This document shows positions 1 to 7,706 of a DNA stretch of 64,000 nucleotides, piece by piece. The DNA is from Achromobacter sp. Bel (lineage in GTDB: Bacteria; Pseudomonadota; Gammaproteobacteria; Burkholderiales; Burkholderiaceae_B): the NCBI RefSeq assembly GCF_012928505.1, contig NZ_JABBJN010000027.1, positions 1 through 64,000 on the forward strand, written 5' to 3'. Positions within the stretch are counted from its first letter, which is position 1, and every line of letters begins with the position of its first letter. Below the pieces are notes generated by a model. That model worked only from the letters and a program-made list of their open reading frames with translations, did no database searches and was not told the origin of the DNA. The translations under genes and the position numbers were made by a program.

Positions 1-128
1 TGCCCCGGGGCGCGGCGCCGACGGCCGAACGACTGTTGGCCGGCGCGAAGCCCACCGCCGACAACGCTTTCAAGCTGACGCTGGCGGCGCGGACGCTGAG
101 TGCAGTCTTGACAGAATCGAGGGCCTGA
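1..128 (+). CDS. paoB: xanthine dehydrogenase family FAD-binding subunit, C-terminal end (PaoB-like), partial
   Basis: The first 128 bases hold the last 41 codons of a gene that begins before the window, in the frame starting at base 3 and ending in TGA at 126-128. The tail reads like the C-terminus of YagS/PaoB FAD subunits: a 'GAKPT' turn, then 'NAFK' and a final helix 'AARTL'. PaoB carries FAD and passes electrons between the molybdenum and iron-sulfur subunits of a periplasmic aldehyde oxidoreductase. The next gene, a clear paoC homologue, starts five bases after the stop, as in the paoABC operon. Identity rests on this short tail and the neighbour. Confidence 0.75.
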   Translation, partial: PRGAAPTAERLLAGAKPTADNAFKLTLAARTLSAVLTESRA

Positions 129-132
129 TGTG

Positions 133-2394
133 ATGAAATTCGACACTCCCGCCACCCAGAACCCCATCGACCAGTTGAAAGTCGTCGGCCAAGGCTTGGA
201 CCGCATCGACGGTCCGTTGAAGACGACGGGCAAGGCCCCCTACGCCTACGAGCACCACGACACGGTGCCCGATGCGGCCGTCGGCTACGTGCTGGGCGCC
301 GCTATCGCGAAGGGGCGGATCGGCGCCATGGACATCGAGGCGGCGCGGCGCGCACCCGGCGTGCTGGCCGTGGTCACCGCGCAAAACGCCGGCAAATTGG
401 GCAAGGGCAAGATGAATACCGCGACGCTGCTGGGCGGCCCCGATATCCAGCACTATCACCAGGCCATCGCGCTGGTCGTGGCCGACACCCTGGAACAGGC
501 GCGGGCGGCAAGCCGGTTGATCCGGGTGCAGTACGAGCGCGCAGCGGGCGCATTCGACTTGGCGGCAGCCAAGCGCGGCGCCGACAATGCTGGCAAGAAG
601 GGGCGCGACCATGCCGGCGGCAACGCAGGCAAGCCGGACCGGGTGGGCGACTTCGAGCGCGCCTACGTAGCGGCCGCCGTCAAAATCGACCATACCTACC
701 GTACCCCCGACCACTCCCACGCGATGATGGAGCCACACGCGTCCACCGCGGTATGGGAGGGCGACGCGCTGACGCTGTGGACCTCCAACCAGATGATTGA
801 TTGGGGGCGCAGCGACGTAGCCAAGACCCTGGGGGTGCCCAAAGAGAAGGTGCGGTTGGTCTCCCCTTACATCGGCGGCGGCTTTGGCGGCAAGCTGTTC
901 GTACGCGCCGACGCCGTCCTGGCCGCACTGGGGGCGCGCGCCGCGCGGCGGCCGGTGAAGGTCGCCTTGCCGCGGCCGCTGATCGCCAACAACACGACGC
1001 ATCGGCCCGCCACGATCCAGCGCGTTCGCATCGGCGCCACCCGGGACGGCAAGATCACCGCGATCGCGCACGAAAGCTGGTCGGGCGATCTGCCGGGCGG
1101 TAAACCCGAAGAAGCCGTTCAGCAGACGCGCCTGCTGTATGCCGGCGCCAACCGGCTGACCGTGCAGCACCTGATGGAACTGGATTTGCCCGAGGGCAAT
1201 GCGATGCGCGCTCCCGGCGAAGCGCCGGGGATGATGGCCTTGGAAATCGCCATGGATGAGATGGCCGAAGCGCTAGGCCTGGATCCGGTTGAATTCCGCG
1301 TGCGTAACGACACGCAGGTCGACCCCGCAGCGCCCGAGCGCCCGTTCTCGCAGCGGCGCTTTATTGAATGCCTGCGCACGGGTGCGCAACGTTTCGGCTG
1401 GGCGGAGCGCAGTGCGCGCCCAGGGGCAAGGCGTGAAGGCCGATGGCTGGTGGGCATGGGCATGGCGGCGGCGTTCCGCAACAACCTGGTGACGGACTCG
1501 GCCGCGCGCGTGCGGCTGGATGCGGCGGGGCAGGTCATCGTCGAAACCGACATGACCGATATCGGCACCGGCAGCTACACGATCATTGCGCAGACCGCCG
1601 CCGAGATGCTGGGCGTGCCGCTGGCGAAAGTCATCGTGCGCCTGGGCGACTCGGATTTTCCTGTCTCGGCCGGATCCGGCGGGCAGTGGGGGGCGAACAG
1701 CGCCACGGCGGGGGTGTACGCGGCTTGCCAGAAGTTGCGGACCGTCGTCCTGGAACGCTTGGGTTTCGCTGCCGAAGGGGCAGTGTTCGCGGAGGGTTCC
1801 GTGACGGATGCGGACGGCCGAAAGGCGCTGCTGCGGCAAGCGGCCGCGGACGGAGAACTGGTCGCCGAGGACGTGCTGGAATTCGGCGGCCTGGACAAGA
1901 CGTTCCAGCAATCCACGTTCGGCGCCCACTTCGTCGAAGTCGGCGTGGACGCTTACACGGGCGAAACGCGTGTCCGCCGCATGCTGGCCGTGTGCGCGTC
2001 GGGGCGTATCCTCAACCCGAAGACTGCCCGCAGCCAGGTGATCGGGGCGATGACGATGGGCATCGGTTCGGCGCTGATGGAGGAACTGGCCATCGATCAG
2101 CGGGCCGGCTTTTTCGTCAACCACGATCTGGCCAGCTACGAGGTGCCGGTGCATGCCGACATCCCCTGGCAAGAGGTGATCTTCCTGGATGAAACCGACC
2201 CGGCGTCGTCGCCCATGAAAGCCAAGGGCGTGGGCGAACTGGGTCTGTGCGGGGTAGGTGCTGCGATCGCCAACGCGATCCACCATGCCACTGGTGTGCG
2301 GGTGCGGGACTATCCGGTCACGCTGGACAAGTTGCTGGCGGGGTTGCCGCAGCCGCCTGTGGCAGGCCGCTTTCCTCCAGCAGCCAGTCCCTGA
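133..2394 (+). CDS. paoC: aldehyde oxidoreductase molybdenum-binding subunit PaoC
   Basis: Large molybdopterin cytosine dinucleotide subunit (753 aa) of a xanthine-oxidase-family aldehyde oxidoreductase. It resembles E. coli PaoC (732 aa) along its whole length, from the N-terminal 'NPIDQLKVVG' and 'DRIDGPLKTTG' to the C-terminus. Visible family motifs are 'GGGFGGK' in the cofactor region, 'AMRAPGEAPG' in the middle and 'KGVGELGLCG' near the C-terminus, whose Glu is the expected catalytic base. The enzyme oxidises aldehydes to acids and in E. coli acts in the periplasm as a PaoABC trimer. I chose ATG at 133; a GTG sits three bases upstream. The last 77 bases overlap a convergent LysR gene. 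Confidence 0.93.
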   Translation: MKFDTPATQNPIDQLKVVGQGLDRIDGPLKTTGKAPYAYEHHDTVPDAAVGYVLGAAIAKGRIGAMDIEAARRAPGVLAVVTAQNAGKLGKGKMNTATLLGGPDIQHYHQAIALVVADTLEQARAASRLIRVQYERAAGAFDLAAAKRGADNAGKKGRDHAGGNAGKPDRVGDFERAYVAAAVKIDHTYRTPDHSHAMMEPHASTAVWEGDALTLWTSNQMIDWGRSDVAKTLGVPKEKVRLVSPYIGGGFGGKLFVRADAVLAALGARAARRPVKVALPRPLIANNTTHRPATIQRVRIGATRDGKITAIAHESWSGDLPGGKPEEAVQQTRLLYAGANRLTVQHLMELDLPEGNAMRAPGEAPGMMALEIAMDEMAEALGLDPVEFRVRNDTQVDPAAPERPFSQRRFIECLRTGAQRFGWAERSARPGARREGRWLVGMGMAAAFRNNLVTDSAARVRLDAAGQVIVETDMTDIGTGSYTIIAQTAAEMLGVPLAKVIVRLGDSDFPVSAGSGGQWGANSATAGVYAACQKLRTVVLERLGFAAEGAVFAEGSVTDADGRKALLRQAAADGELVAEDVLEFGGLDKTFQQSTFGAHFVEVGVDAYTGETRVRRMLAVCASGRILNPKTARSQVIGAMTMGIGSALMEELAIDQRAGFFVNHDLASYEVPVHADIPWQEVIFLDETDPASSPMKAKGVGELGLCGVGAAIANAIHHATGVRVRDYPVTLDKLLAGLPQPPVAGRFPPAASP

Positions 2395-3253
2395 AGGCGG
2401 CGACCGGCGGGGTCGCAAGCTTGTCTGGCGGGGCCAGGAAGAAGTAGCCCGCTCCGGTGCTGAAGGCTTCGTCCAGGGCGGGCGCCAGCACGCCTTGGCG
2501 CAATTCGTCCTCAACCAGGAACGTCGGCAGCAGCCCGATGCCGATGCCCGACGCCACGGCCTGGATCAGATGCGTGGTCAGCTCGAACTGCGCGCCCCAG
2601 CGCATGGTGCGCACGGGCAGGCCGTGCGCTTCGAACCAGCGCTGCCATACCGCCGGGCGGGCCGCGACTTGCAGCAAGCTGTGCTGGGCCAGATCGGCCG
2701 GCTTGCGGATAGGGTGGCTGGCCGCGAGTGCTGGGCTGATCACCGGCATGACGTGTTCGTCCATCAAGCGGTAGGACGTCAGCCCGGGCCAGTCCCCGTC
2801 GCCCACGGCAATCACGGCGTCGATGCCGGCCAGGTCCAGATCGAAGCGCGTGACCCGCGAATGCAGGTGGACCAGGATGCCGGGGTGTCTTGCATAGAAC
2901 CGGTTCAGCCGGGGCATCAGCCATTTTGCGGTAAAGGTGGGCAGCGCGGCCAGATGGAAGGCGCCGCGTCCGGTCCGGTGCGAGATGGCTTGCAGCGACG
3001 CGCTGCGGATGCGTTGCAGGGCCGCCTCCAGTTCCTTCTGGTACCGCATACCGGCTTCGGTCAGCAGGATGCGCCGCTTTTCGCGCCGGAATAGAGCGAC
3101 TTCCAACAAATCCTCCAGCGCCTGCACTTGGCGGCTGACCGCACTTTGCGTCAGCGCCAGTTCGGTCGCGGCGCGGGTGAAACTCAGATGGCGCGCGCTG
3201 GCTTCAAAGGCCAGCAAGAGCGACATGGACGGGGTCAGGCGGCGCGGATTCAT
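2318..3253 (-). CDS. LysR family transcriptional regulator (GcvA-like)
   Basis: A 311-aa LysR-type regulator. Residues about 8-67 form the winged helix-turn-helix, including 'ALTQSAVSRQVQALE', and the rest is a periplasmic-binding-like effector domain. The wording of the HTH and linker is closest to the GcvA/AmpR branch. It is transcribed away from the SDR operon that begins at 3503, and the 249-base gap between them holds an operator-like palindrome, so it most likely controls that operon and itself. Its 3' end runs 77 bases into paoC on the opposite strand. The effector cannot be deduced. Confidence 0.9.
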   Translation of the reverse strand: MNPRRLTPSMSLLLAFEASARHLSFTRAATELALTQSAVSRQVQALEDLLEVALFRREKRRILLTEAGMRYQKELEAALQRIRSASLQAISHRTGRGAFHLAALPTFTAKWLMPRLNRFYARHPGILVHLHSRVTRFDLDLAGIDAVIAVGDGDWPGLTSYRLMDEHVMPVISPALAASHPIRKPADLAQHSLLQVAARPAVWQRWFEAHGLPVRTMRWGAQFELTTHLIQAVASGIGIGLLPTFLVEDELRQGVLAPALDEAFSTGAGYFFLAPPDKLATPPVAAFRDWLLEESGLPQAAAATPPATCPA

Positions 3254-3375
3254 TCTTTAAATACATGAACGTAGGGGGTTCACTATACCGCGCGGCAAGC
3301 GCCGGTCTGATCTCGAACTCCAGGCGGGATCAACGGGTGGATTCGACGGTCGGCCAGAAATATGAATTGAATAGG

Positions 3376-3394
3376 TCATTCATAAAAGGAATGA
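3376..3394. promoter_or_regulatory. LysR-type operator palindrome (T-N11-A)
   Basis: TCATTC, seven bases, GAATGA is a perfect inverted repeat. The inner ATTC-N7-GAAT matches the T-N11-A form of LysR-family recognition sites. It lies between the divergent LysR gene (start 3253) and the SDR gene (start 3503), so it is the likely binding site of that regulator. This is inferred from position and symmetry. Confidence 0.55.
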
Positions 3395-3502
3395 TCTGCC
3401 TGAGTATTTTCCGTTTTCCAGCGGTCGTTACCTGGCTGAAAATAAGATCAAACGACGGGCAAAAACCTGCCTGTCCGGACATGATGGAACACGGAGGTAA
3501 AG

Positions 3503-4288
3503 ATGGATCTGGGTATCAAGGACAAGACTGCGCTGGTGCTGGGCGGCGGCGGCGGGCTGGGCGGCGCCATTGCTGCATCGCTGGCGCAGGAAGGCGCGCG
3601 GGTGGTGGTGGCGGACCTGAATCTGGAGTCGGCCACCGCCACGGCGGACAGGATCAAGGCGGATGGGCTGACCGCCTTCCCGATGCAATGGGACCTGGGC
3701 GCGCTGGACGCGATCGACGCCCAGGTCGCGTGGGTCGAGTCGCACGTGGGTCCCGTCGATATCCTGGTCAACAACACCGGCGGTCCGCCGCCCACCCCCT
3801 CATCGGGTCAGGCGGCCGATCTGTGGCGCGAGCACTTCGAAGGCATGGTGCTGTCCGTCATCAAGCTGACCGACCGCGTCTTGCCCGGCATGCGTGAACG
3901 GCAGTGGGGCCGGATCATCACCAGCACGTCATCGGGCGTGATCGCGCCGATTCCCAACCTGGGCATCTCGAACGCGCTGCGCATGTCGCTGGTGGGCTGG
4001 TCAAAGACGCTGGCGCGCGAAGTGGGCAAGGATGGCATCACGTCGAACATCGTGCTGCCCGGCCGTATCGCCACCGCCCGCATCTCGTTCCTGGACGAGG
4101 CGCGCGCCAAGCGTGAAGGCCGTAGCGTGGAAGACGTCAGCCGCGAAAGCACCGGCAGCATTCCCGTGGGCCGCTATGGCGATCCTAAGGAGTACGGCGA
4201 CGCAGTGGCATTCCTGGCCAGCGCGCGCGCCAGCTACATCACCGGATCGACGATCCGCGTGGACGGCGGCCTGATCGCCAGCATCTGA
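3503..4288 (+). CDS. SDR family NAD(P)-dependent oxidoreductase
   Basis: A 261-aa short-chain dehydrogenase/reductase of classical length. The N-terminal cofactor loop 'GGGGGLGGAIA' is near residues 14-24, 'NNTGG' near residue 91 stands for the usual NNAG, and the C-terminal 'ITGSTIRVDGG' is the standard ending. The catalytic region is unusual: the Ser is present in 'STSSGV' but the Tyr of YxxxK is replaced in 'PNLGISNALR'. This is common in a 3-oxoacyl-ACP-reductase-like SDR subgroup of unknown substrate. GGAGG lies seven bases before the ATG. It heads a two-gene operon with the DapA-like gene 46 bases downstream. Confidence 0.88.
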   Translation: MDLGIKDKTALVLGGGGGLGGAIAASLAQEGARVVVADLNLESATATADRIKADGLTAFPMQWDLGALDAIDAQVAWVESHVGPVDILVNNTGGPPPTPSSGQAADLWREHFEGMVLSVIKLTDRVLPGMRERQWGRIITSTSSGVIAPIPNLGISNALRMSLVGWSKTLAREVGKDGITSNIVLPGRIATARISFLDEARAKREGRSVEDVSRESTGSIPVGRYGDPKEYGDAVAFLASARASYITGSTIRVDGGLIASI

Positions 4289-4334
4289 ACGCGATCCAGA
4301 ACACTCGGATCCAAGATACTCAAGGACGTCGAAA

Positions 4335-5270
4335 ATGAAACTGACCGCTGATGCCAAGGGCGTATTCCCTATCGCGCCCACCCCGTTTTTCGATGACGGC
4401 GCGGTGGACCACGCGTCGATCGACCGGATGATGGATTTCTACCAGTCGTGCGGCGCGACCGGCCTGACGGTGCTGGGTCAACTGGGCGAAGCCCCGAAGC
4501 TGGATTTCGCGGAATCGCTGGACATCGCCTCGCAGGTGATCGGCAAGGCGGGCGGCATGCCTATCGTGGTGGGGGTGTCGGCACCGGGCTTCGCCTCAAT
4601 GCGCTCGCTGACCCGGGCCGTGATGGATCTTGGCGCGGCCGGCGTGATGATCGCGCCGCCCAACACCTTGCGCACCGACGATCAGATCGTCACCTATTAT
4701 CACCAGGCGGTCGAGGCCATTGGCGACGACGTACCGTTCGTGCTGCAGGACTATCCGCTGACGTTTTCCGTGCAGATGGCGCCGTCGGTCATCCGGCGCA
4801 TCGTGACGGATCTGGCGTCGTGCGTGATGCTCAAGCACGAAGACTGGCCGGGCCTGGAAAAAATCTCGGCGCTGCGTCGCTTCGAGGCCGAAGGCGCGAT
4901 GCGCCACATTTCGATCCTGTGCGGTAATAACGGCCTGTTCCTGGACTACGAAATGGCACGCGGCGCCGACGGCGCCAACACCGGCTATTGCTTTCCCGAC
5001 ATGCTGTGCGACTTCGTCAAATGGGTGGGCGAGGGCAACAAGGAGGCCGCGCACGACCTGTTCGACGCGCACCTGCCGCTGCTGCGCTACGAGCAGCAGC
5101 CAGGCGTGGGCCTGGCGGTGCGAAAGTACGTCATGATGCGCCGCGGCATCTTGTCCAGCGCGGCCCAGCGCCGCCCGGGCGGCGCGCTGACGCCCACGGC
5201 GAAGGCCGAGGTGGATCATCTGCTTGCCCGTCTGGGCAAGCACGATCCGCGCGCGAAGAACCTGGCTTGA
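4335..5270 (+). CDS. dihydrodipicolinate synthase family protein (aldolase/dehydratase of the DapA/NanA superfamily)
   Basis: A 311-aa TIM-barrel class I aldolase. The Schiff-base lysine is Lys167 in 'VMLKHED', and the Tyr of 'LQDYPL' takes the place of the catalytic Tyr. The carboxylate-binding TTGE loop of true DapA is 'LGQLGE' here, so lysine biosynthesis is unlikely; true dapA lies at 63119. Likely chemistry is a pyruvate or 2-keto acid aldolase or a sugar-acid dehydratase. It shares an operon with the SDR gene, and a convergent Ldh-family dehydrogenase ends 24 bases away. That context suggests a small keto-acid or hydroxy-acid catabolic set. Substrate unknown. Confidence 0.85.
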   Translation: MKLTADAKGVFPIAPTPFFDDGAVDHASIDRMMDFYQSCGATGLTVLGQLGEAPKLDFAESLDIASQVIGKAGGMPIVVGVSAPGFASMRSLTRAVMDLGAAGVMIAPPNTLRTDDQIVTYYHQAVEAIGDDVPFVLQDYPLTFSVQMAPSVIRRIVTDLASCVMLKHEDWPGLEKISALRRFEAEGAMRHISILCGNNGLFLDYEMARGADGANTGYCFPDMLCDFVKWVGEGNKEAAHDLFDAHLPLLRYEQQPGVGLAVRKYVMMRRGILSSAAQRRPGGALTPTAKAEVDHLLARLGKHDPRAKNLA

Positions 5271-5294
5271 CGTTCCCGGCTTCCGGAACCCGGC

Positions 5295-6311
5295 TTACGC
5301 TCCCAGGTTCCGGACTTCGTCGTACAGGGCCCGGCTGACCCAGACGCCTTCCTGCGCGCTCTTGGCGCGCGCCTTGTAGCGTCGTTCGGACGGCAGGCGG
5401 GCGCCCTGGCCGGCGATGGCGTCCAGCATGGCTTCGGCGCCGGCGTCGTTGATGCTGCGTTGCCCCCGGCCGAGAATGTCCGGGTCCAGCGCGATCAGCA
5501 GTTCGCCGTGCAAGGGCGTGCCCTTCGCGCCTGCGTCGAACGCCTGCGATTGCAGGCTGGTCCAGTCGCCGATCAAGGGGCCGGCCAGCAGTTCGATCAT
5601 GGTGGACAGCGCCGAGCCCTTATACGAACCGAACGTCAGCATCGCGCCGGCCAGGCCAGCAGCGGCGTCGGTGGTAGGCTGTCCGTTCGCGTCGATCGCC
5701 CAGCCTTCGGGGATGGGCCTGCCGGTGCGGCGGTGCAGTTCGATCTCGCCGCGCGCCACCATGCTGGTGGCGAAGTCGAACACGTACGGATTGCCGGCAG
5801 AACGCGGCCAGGCGAATGCGATGGGGTTCGTGCCGAACACGGGCCGCGTGCCCCCGGCGGGCGCCACCCAGCTGTGGCTGGGCGTCATGGCGATGCCGGC
5901 CAGGCCTTGTTCGGCGATGGCCTCGACTTCAGGCCACAACGCCGAGAAATGGAAGCAATTGTTGATGGCAAGAACGGCCACGCCGTTGCGTTTCGCTTTT
6001 TCCGCCAGATGCGGCAGCCCTTCCTGGAACGCCAGCAACGAGTAGGCCCGTTGCGCGTCCACTTGCACGACGGCGGGCGCGGGATGCGTGATCAGCGGCA
6101 ACGCGTCCGGGTCCACCAAACCCGCTTGCAGCGTCTGCACGCAGACGATCAGGCGGTACAGCCCGTGCGACTGGCAATCGTCGCGCTGCCCGGCGGTGAT
6201 CGTCTGGGCGATGGCCGCCGTATGCGGCGCCGAAAATCCGTTGCGGCTAAGCACATCAACCGATAAATCGTAGACCTGGTCTATCGAAAGATTGATCTTG
6301 TCCGTGTTCAC
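5295..6311 (-). CDS. Ldh family oxidoreductase (malate/lactate/ureidoglycolate dehydrogenase type)
   Basis: A 338-aa member of the NAD(P)-dependent LDH2/MDG family, which has its own fold unrelated to classical lactate dehydrogenase. Family features are 'QRDDCQSHGLYRL' near residue 44, 'FHFSALWPEVEAIAEQGL' in the middle, and 'PVFGTNPIAFAWPR'. Members oxidise 2-hydroxy acids such as malate, lactate, ureidoglycolate or sulfolactate. I chose the GTG at 6311 because GGAGG lies four bases upstream; an open frame extends to 6398 without family similarity. Transcribed toward the DapA-like gene. Confidence 0.85.
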   Translation of the reverse strand: MNTDKINLSIDQVYDLSVDVLSRNGFSAPHTAAIAQTITAGQRDDCQSHGLYRLIVCVQTLQAGLVDPDALPLITHPAPAVVQVDAQRAYSLLAFQEGLPHLAEKAKRNGVAVLAINNCFHFSALWPEVEAIAEQGLAGIAMTPSHSWVAPAGGTRPVFGTNPIAFAWPRSAGNPYVFDFATSMVARGEIELHRRTGRPIPEGWAIDANGQPTTDAAAGLAGAMLTFGSYKGSALSTMIELLAGPLIGDWTSLQSQAFDAGAKGTPLHGELLIALDPDILGRGQRSINDAGAEAMLDAIAGQGARLPSERRYKARAKSAQEGVWVSRALYDEVRNLGA

Positions 6312-6470
6312 ATTGCCTCCGGTACTGCGTTGCATGGCCGGGTCCCGCGGGGGATGCCGGTCGAGAGAAATGCGGGGCGCGGAATAGGCTGCGCGCATCC
6401 AGTGTAGCGGTGGCGCAAGGGGCGCCCTGACAAGTAGGACGTTTGCCGCACGGTCAGGGCGTTGCCCGTT

Positions 6471-6863
6471 CTAGACGTCTTGCGCAATCCGGCGGAACGA
6501 TTCGCCGAATTCTTCCAACGCGCCTTGCAGGCGTTGGATGCAGGCGTCAAGCGCCTGCGCATCGTGCGCGGGATCGGAGCAAATCTGCTCCAACTCGGCG
6601 CAGATCGCGCCTAGCCGGGTGTCGCCCGTCATCTGTGCCGCGCCCTTGATGCGGTGGGCAAGCAGGATCAATCGTGCCGGATCCGCGTGAAGCGTGCGCA
6701 GTTGCAGCAAGTCCTGGTCGTTGGCGTGGCTGAAGGCGTTGGCCAGCACGCGGATGCGCACGGGATCGGCAGACGTCAAATCGGCCAGCACGCGTAGCCG
6801 TTGTTCGTGGCGCACTGACAGGGGCGGAAAAGGCTTATCGCGAGGGGGATGCGTTTGACTCAT
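6471..6863 (-). CDS. Hpt (histidine phosphotransfer) domain protein
   Basis: A 130-aa free-standing Hpt protein. The phosphoacceptor is His70 in 'LLAHRIKGAAQ', the canonical H-R/K-I-K-G-A motif, in an all-alpha domain spanning residues 35-125. Such proteins pass phosphate between a hybrid sensor kinase and a response regulator. It is transcribed divergently from an RcsB-like response regulator (start 6992) across about 130 bases. No histidine kinase is encoded in the window, so the kinase must lie elsewhere. Confidence 0.85.
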   Translation of the reverse strand: MSQTHPPRDKPFPPLSVRHEQRLRVLADLTSADPVRIRVLANAFSHANDQDLLQLRTLHADPARLILLAHRIKGAAQMTGDTRLGAICAELEQICSDPAHDAQALDACIQRLQGALEEFGESFRRIAQDV

Positions 6864-6897
6864 GCACAGCCATTGTGCCGCATATCGACTTTCGTAT

Positions 6898-6922
6898 TAT
6901 TCCTATTTTTTAATTCGGAATA
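6898..6922. promoter_or_regulatory. RcsB-box-like inverted repeat between hpt and response regulator
   Basis: TATTCC, thirteen bases, GGAATA, in an AT-rich patch between the divergent Hpt and RcsB-like genes. The left arm reads ATTCCTA, identical to the right half of the enterobacterial RcsAB box. Autoregulation by the neighbouring regulator is inferred. Confidence 0.35.
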
Positions 6923-6991
6923 GCGCAGCAATATGTCCCGCATGCCGATGGTCTTGAGCCCGGCGAACCGCCTATGCAAGTCATCTGTCCT

Positions 6992-7693
6992 ATGCCATCA
7001 CGATACATTCGCGTCATCGTCGCCGACGATCACCCCGCAGTGGCCCTCGGAGTCAGCTATGAACTCGGCCTGGATCCGGCGATCGACGTCATCGGTTGCG
7101 TCGAGAATTCCACCGACCTGATCACCCGCCTTGACGCGCAGCGGTGCGACGCCGTGGTGTCCGACTACACCATGCCTGGCGGTAGATATGGCGACGGGTT
7201 GGGGTTGATCGCGTTGCTGCGGCGGCGATATCCCGAGCTGCGCATCGCCGTGCTGACGATGGTCGACAGCCCGACGCTGATCCGCGCCCTGCTGGGTCAC
7301 GACCACCTCTGTGTCCTTAGCAAGTCTGATCCCACCGACCACATCGTCAAGGCGGTCCATGCCATGTACCAAGGCAAGACCTACTATTCGCCCACCATCA
7401 AGGGCATGATCGTCAATCCGGCATTCACGGCGGGGCCGGTGCGCCTGACCCAGCGCGAAGCCGAGATTGTCCGGCTGTTCTGCGCGGGGGCGACCGTGAC
7501 CGAGATCTCGCTGCTGTCGCACCGCAGCGTGCAGACGGTCAGCTCGCAAAAAAGAAGCGCCATGAGAAAGCTGGGCCTCGACCGCGACGTCGACCTGCTG
7601 CGGTACGGCGCGGACCTTGCCAAAAGCCCGCTTCGCGAAGGCGGGTTTCAAGCGCTTTCCCAGCCGGACCTGGCCACTTGGCGCCGCGCTTGA
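6992..7693 (+). CDS. RcsB-like LuxR/NarL family response regulator
   Basis: A 233-aa response regulator with an N-terminal receiver and a C-terminal LuxR-type HTH. The acidic pair is 'ADDH' at residues 11-14 and the phosphoacceptor is Asp58 in 'VVSDYTMPGG'. 'MPGGRYGDG' and 'SSQKRSAMRKLG' are close to RcsB ('MPGDKYGDG', 'SSQKKSAMMKLG'), so this belongs to the RcsB/EvgA/BvgA branch fed by phosphorelays. The start is uncertain: ATG codons at 6974 and 6992 both lack a good ribosome site, and I prefer 6992 because it gives an RcsB-like N-terminus. The partner Hpt is divergent. Confidence 0.87.
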   Translation: MPSRYIRVIVADDHPAVALGVSYELGLDPAIDVIGCVENSTDLITRLDAQRCDAVVSDYTMPGGRYGDGLGLIALLRRRYPELRIAVLTMVDSPTLIRALLGHDHLCVLSKSDPTDHIVKAVHAMYQGKTYYSPTIKGMIVNPAFTAGPVRLTQREAEIVRLFCAGATVTEISLLSHRSVQTVSSQKRSAMRKLGLDRDVDLLRYGADLAKSPLREGGFQALSQPDLATWRRA

Positions 7694-7706
7694 AACCCGT
7701 GCAGGT

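Noticed and set aside
70-1170. Long minus-strand frame opposite paoC
   Set aside because: Shadow of paoC caused by GC bias; no domain and low-complexity composition.
4335-5270. Biosynthetic dapA
   Set aside because: The TTGE loop is missing and a standard dapA is present at 63119, so this copy is a catabolic relative.
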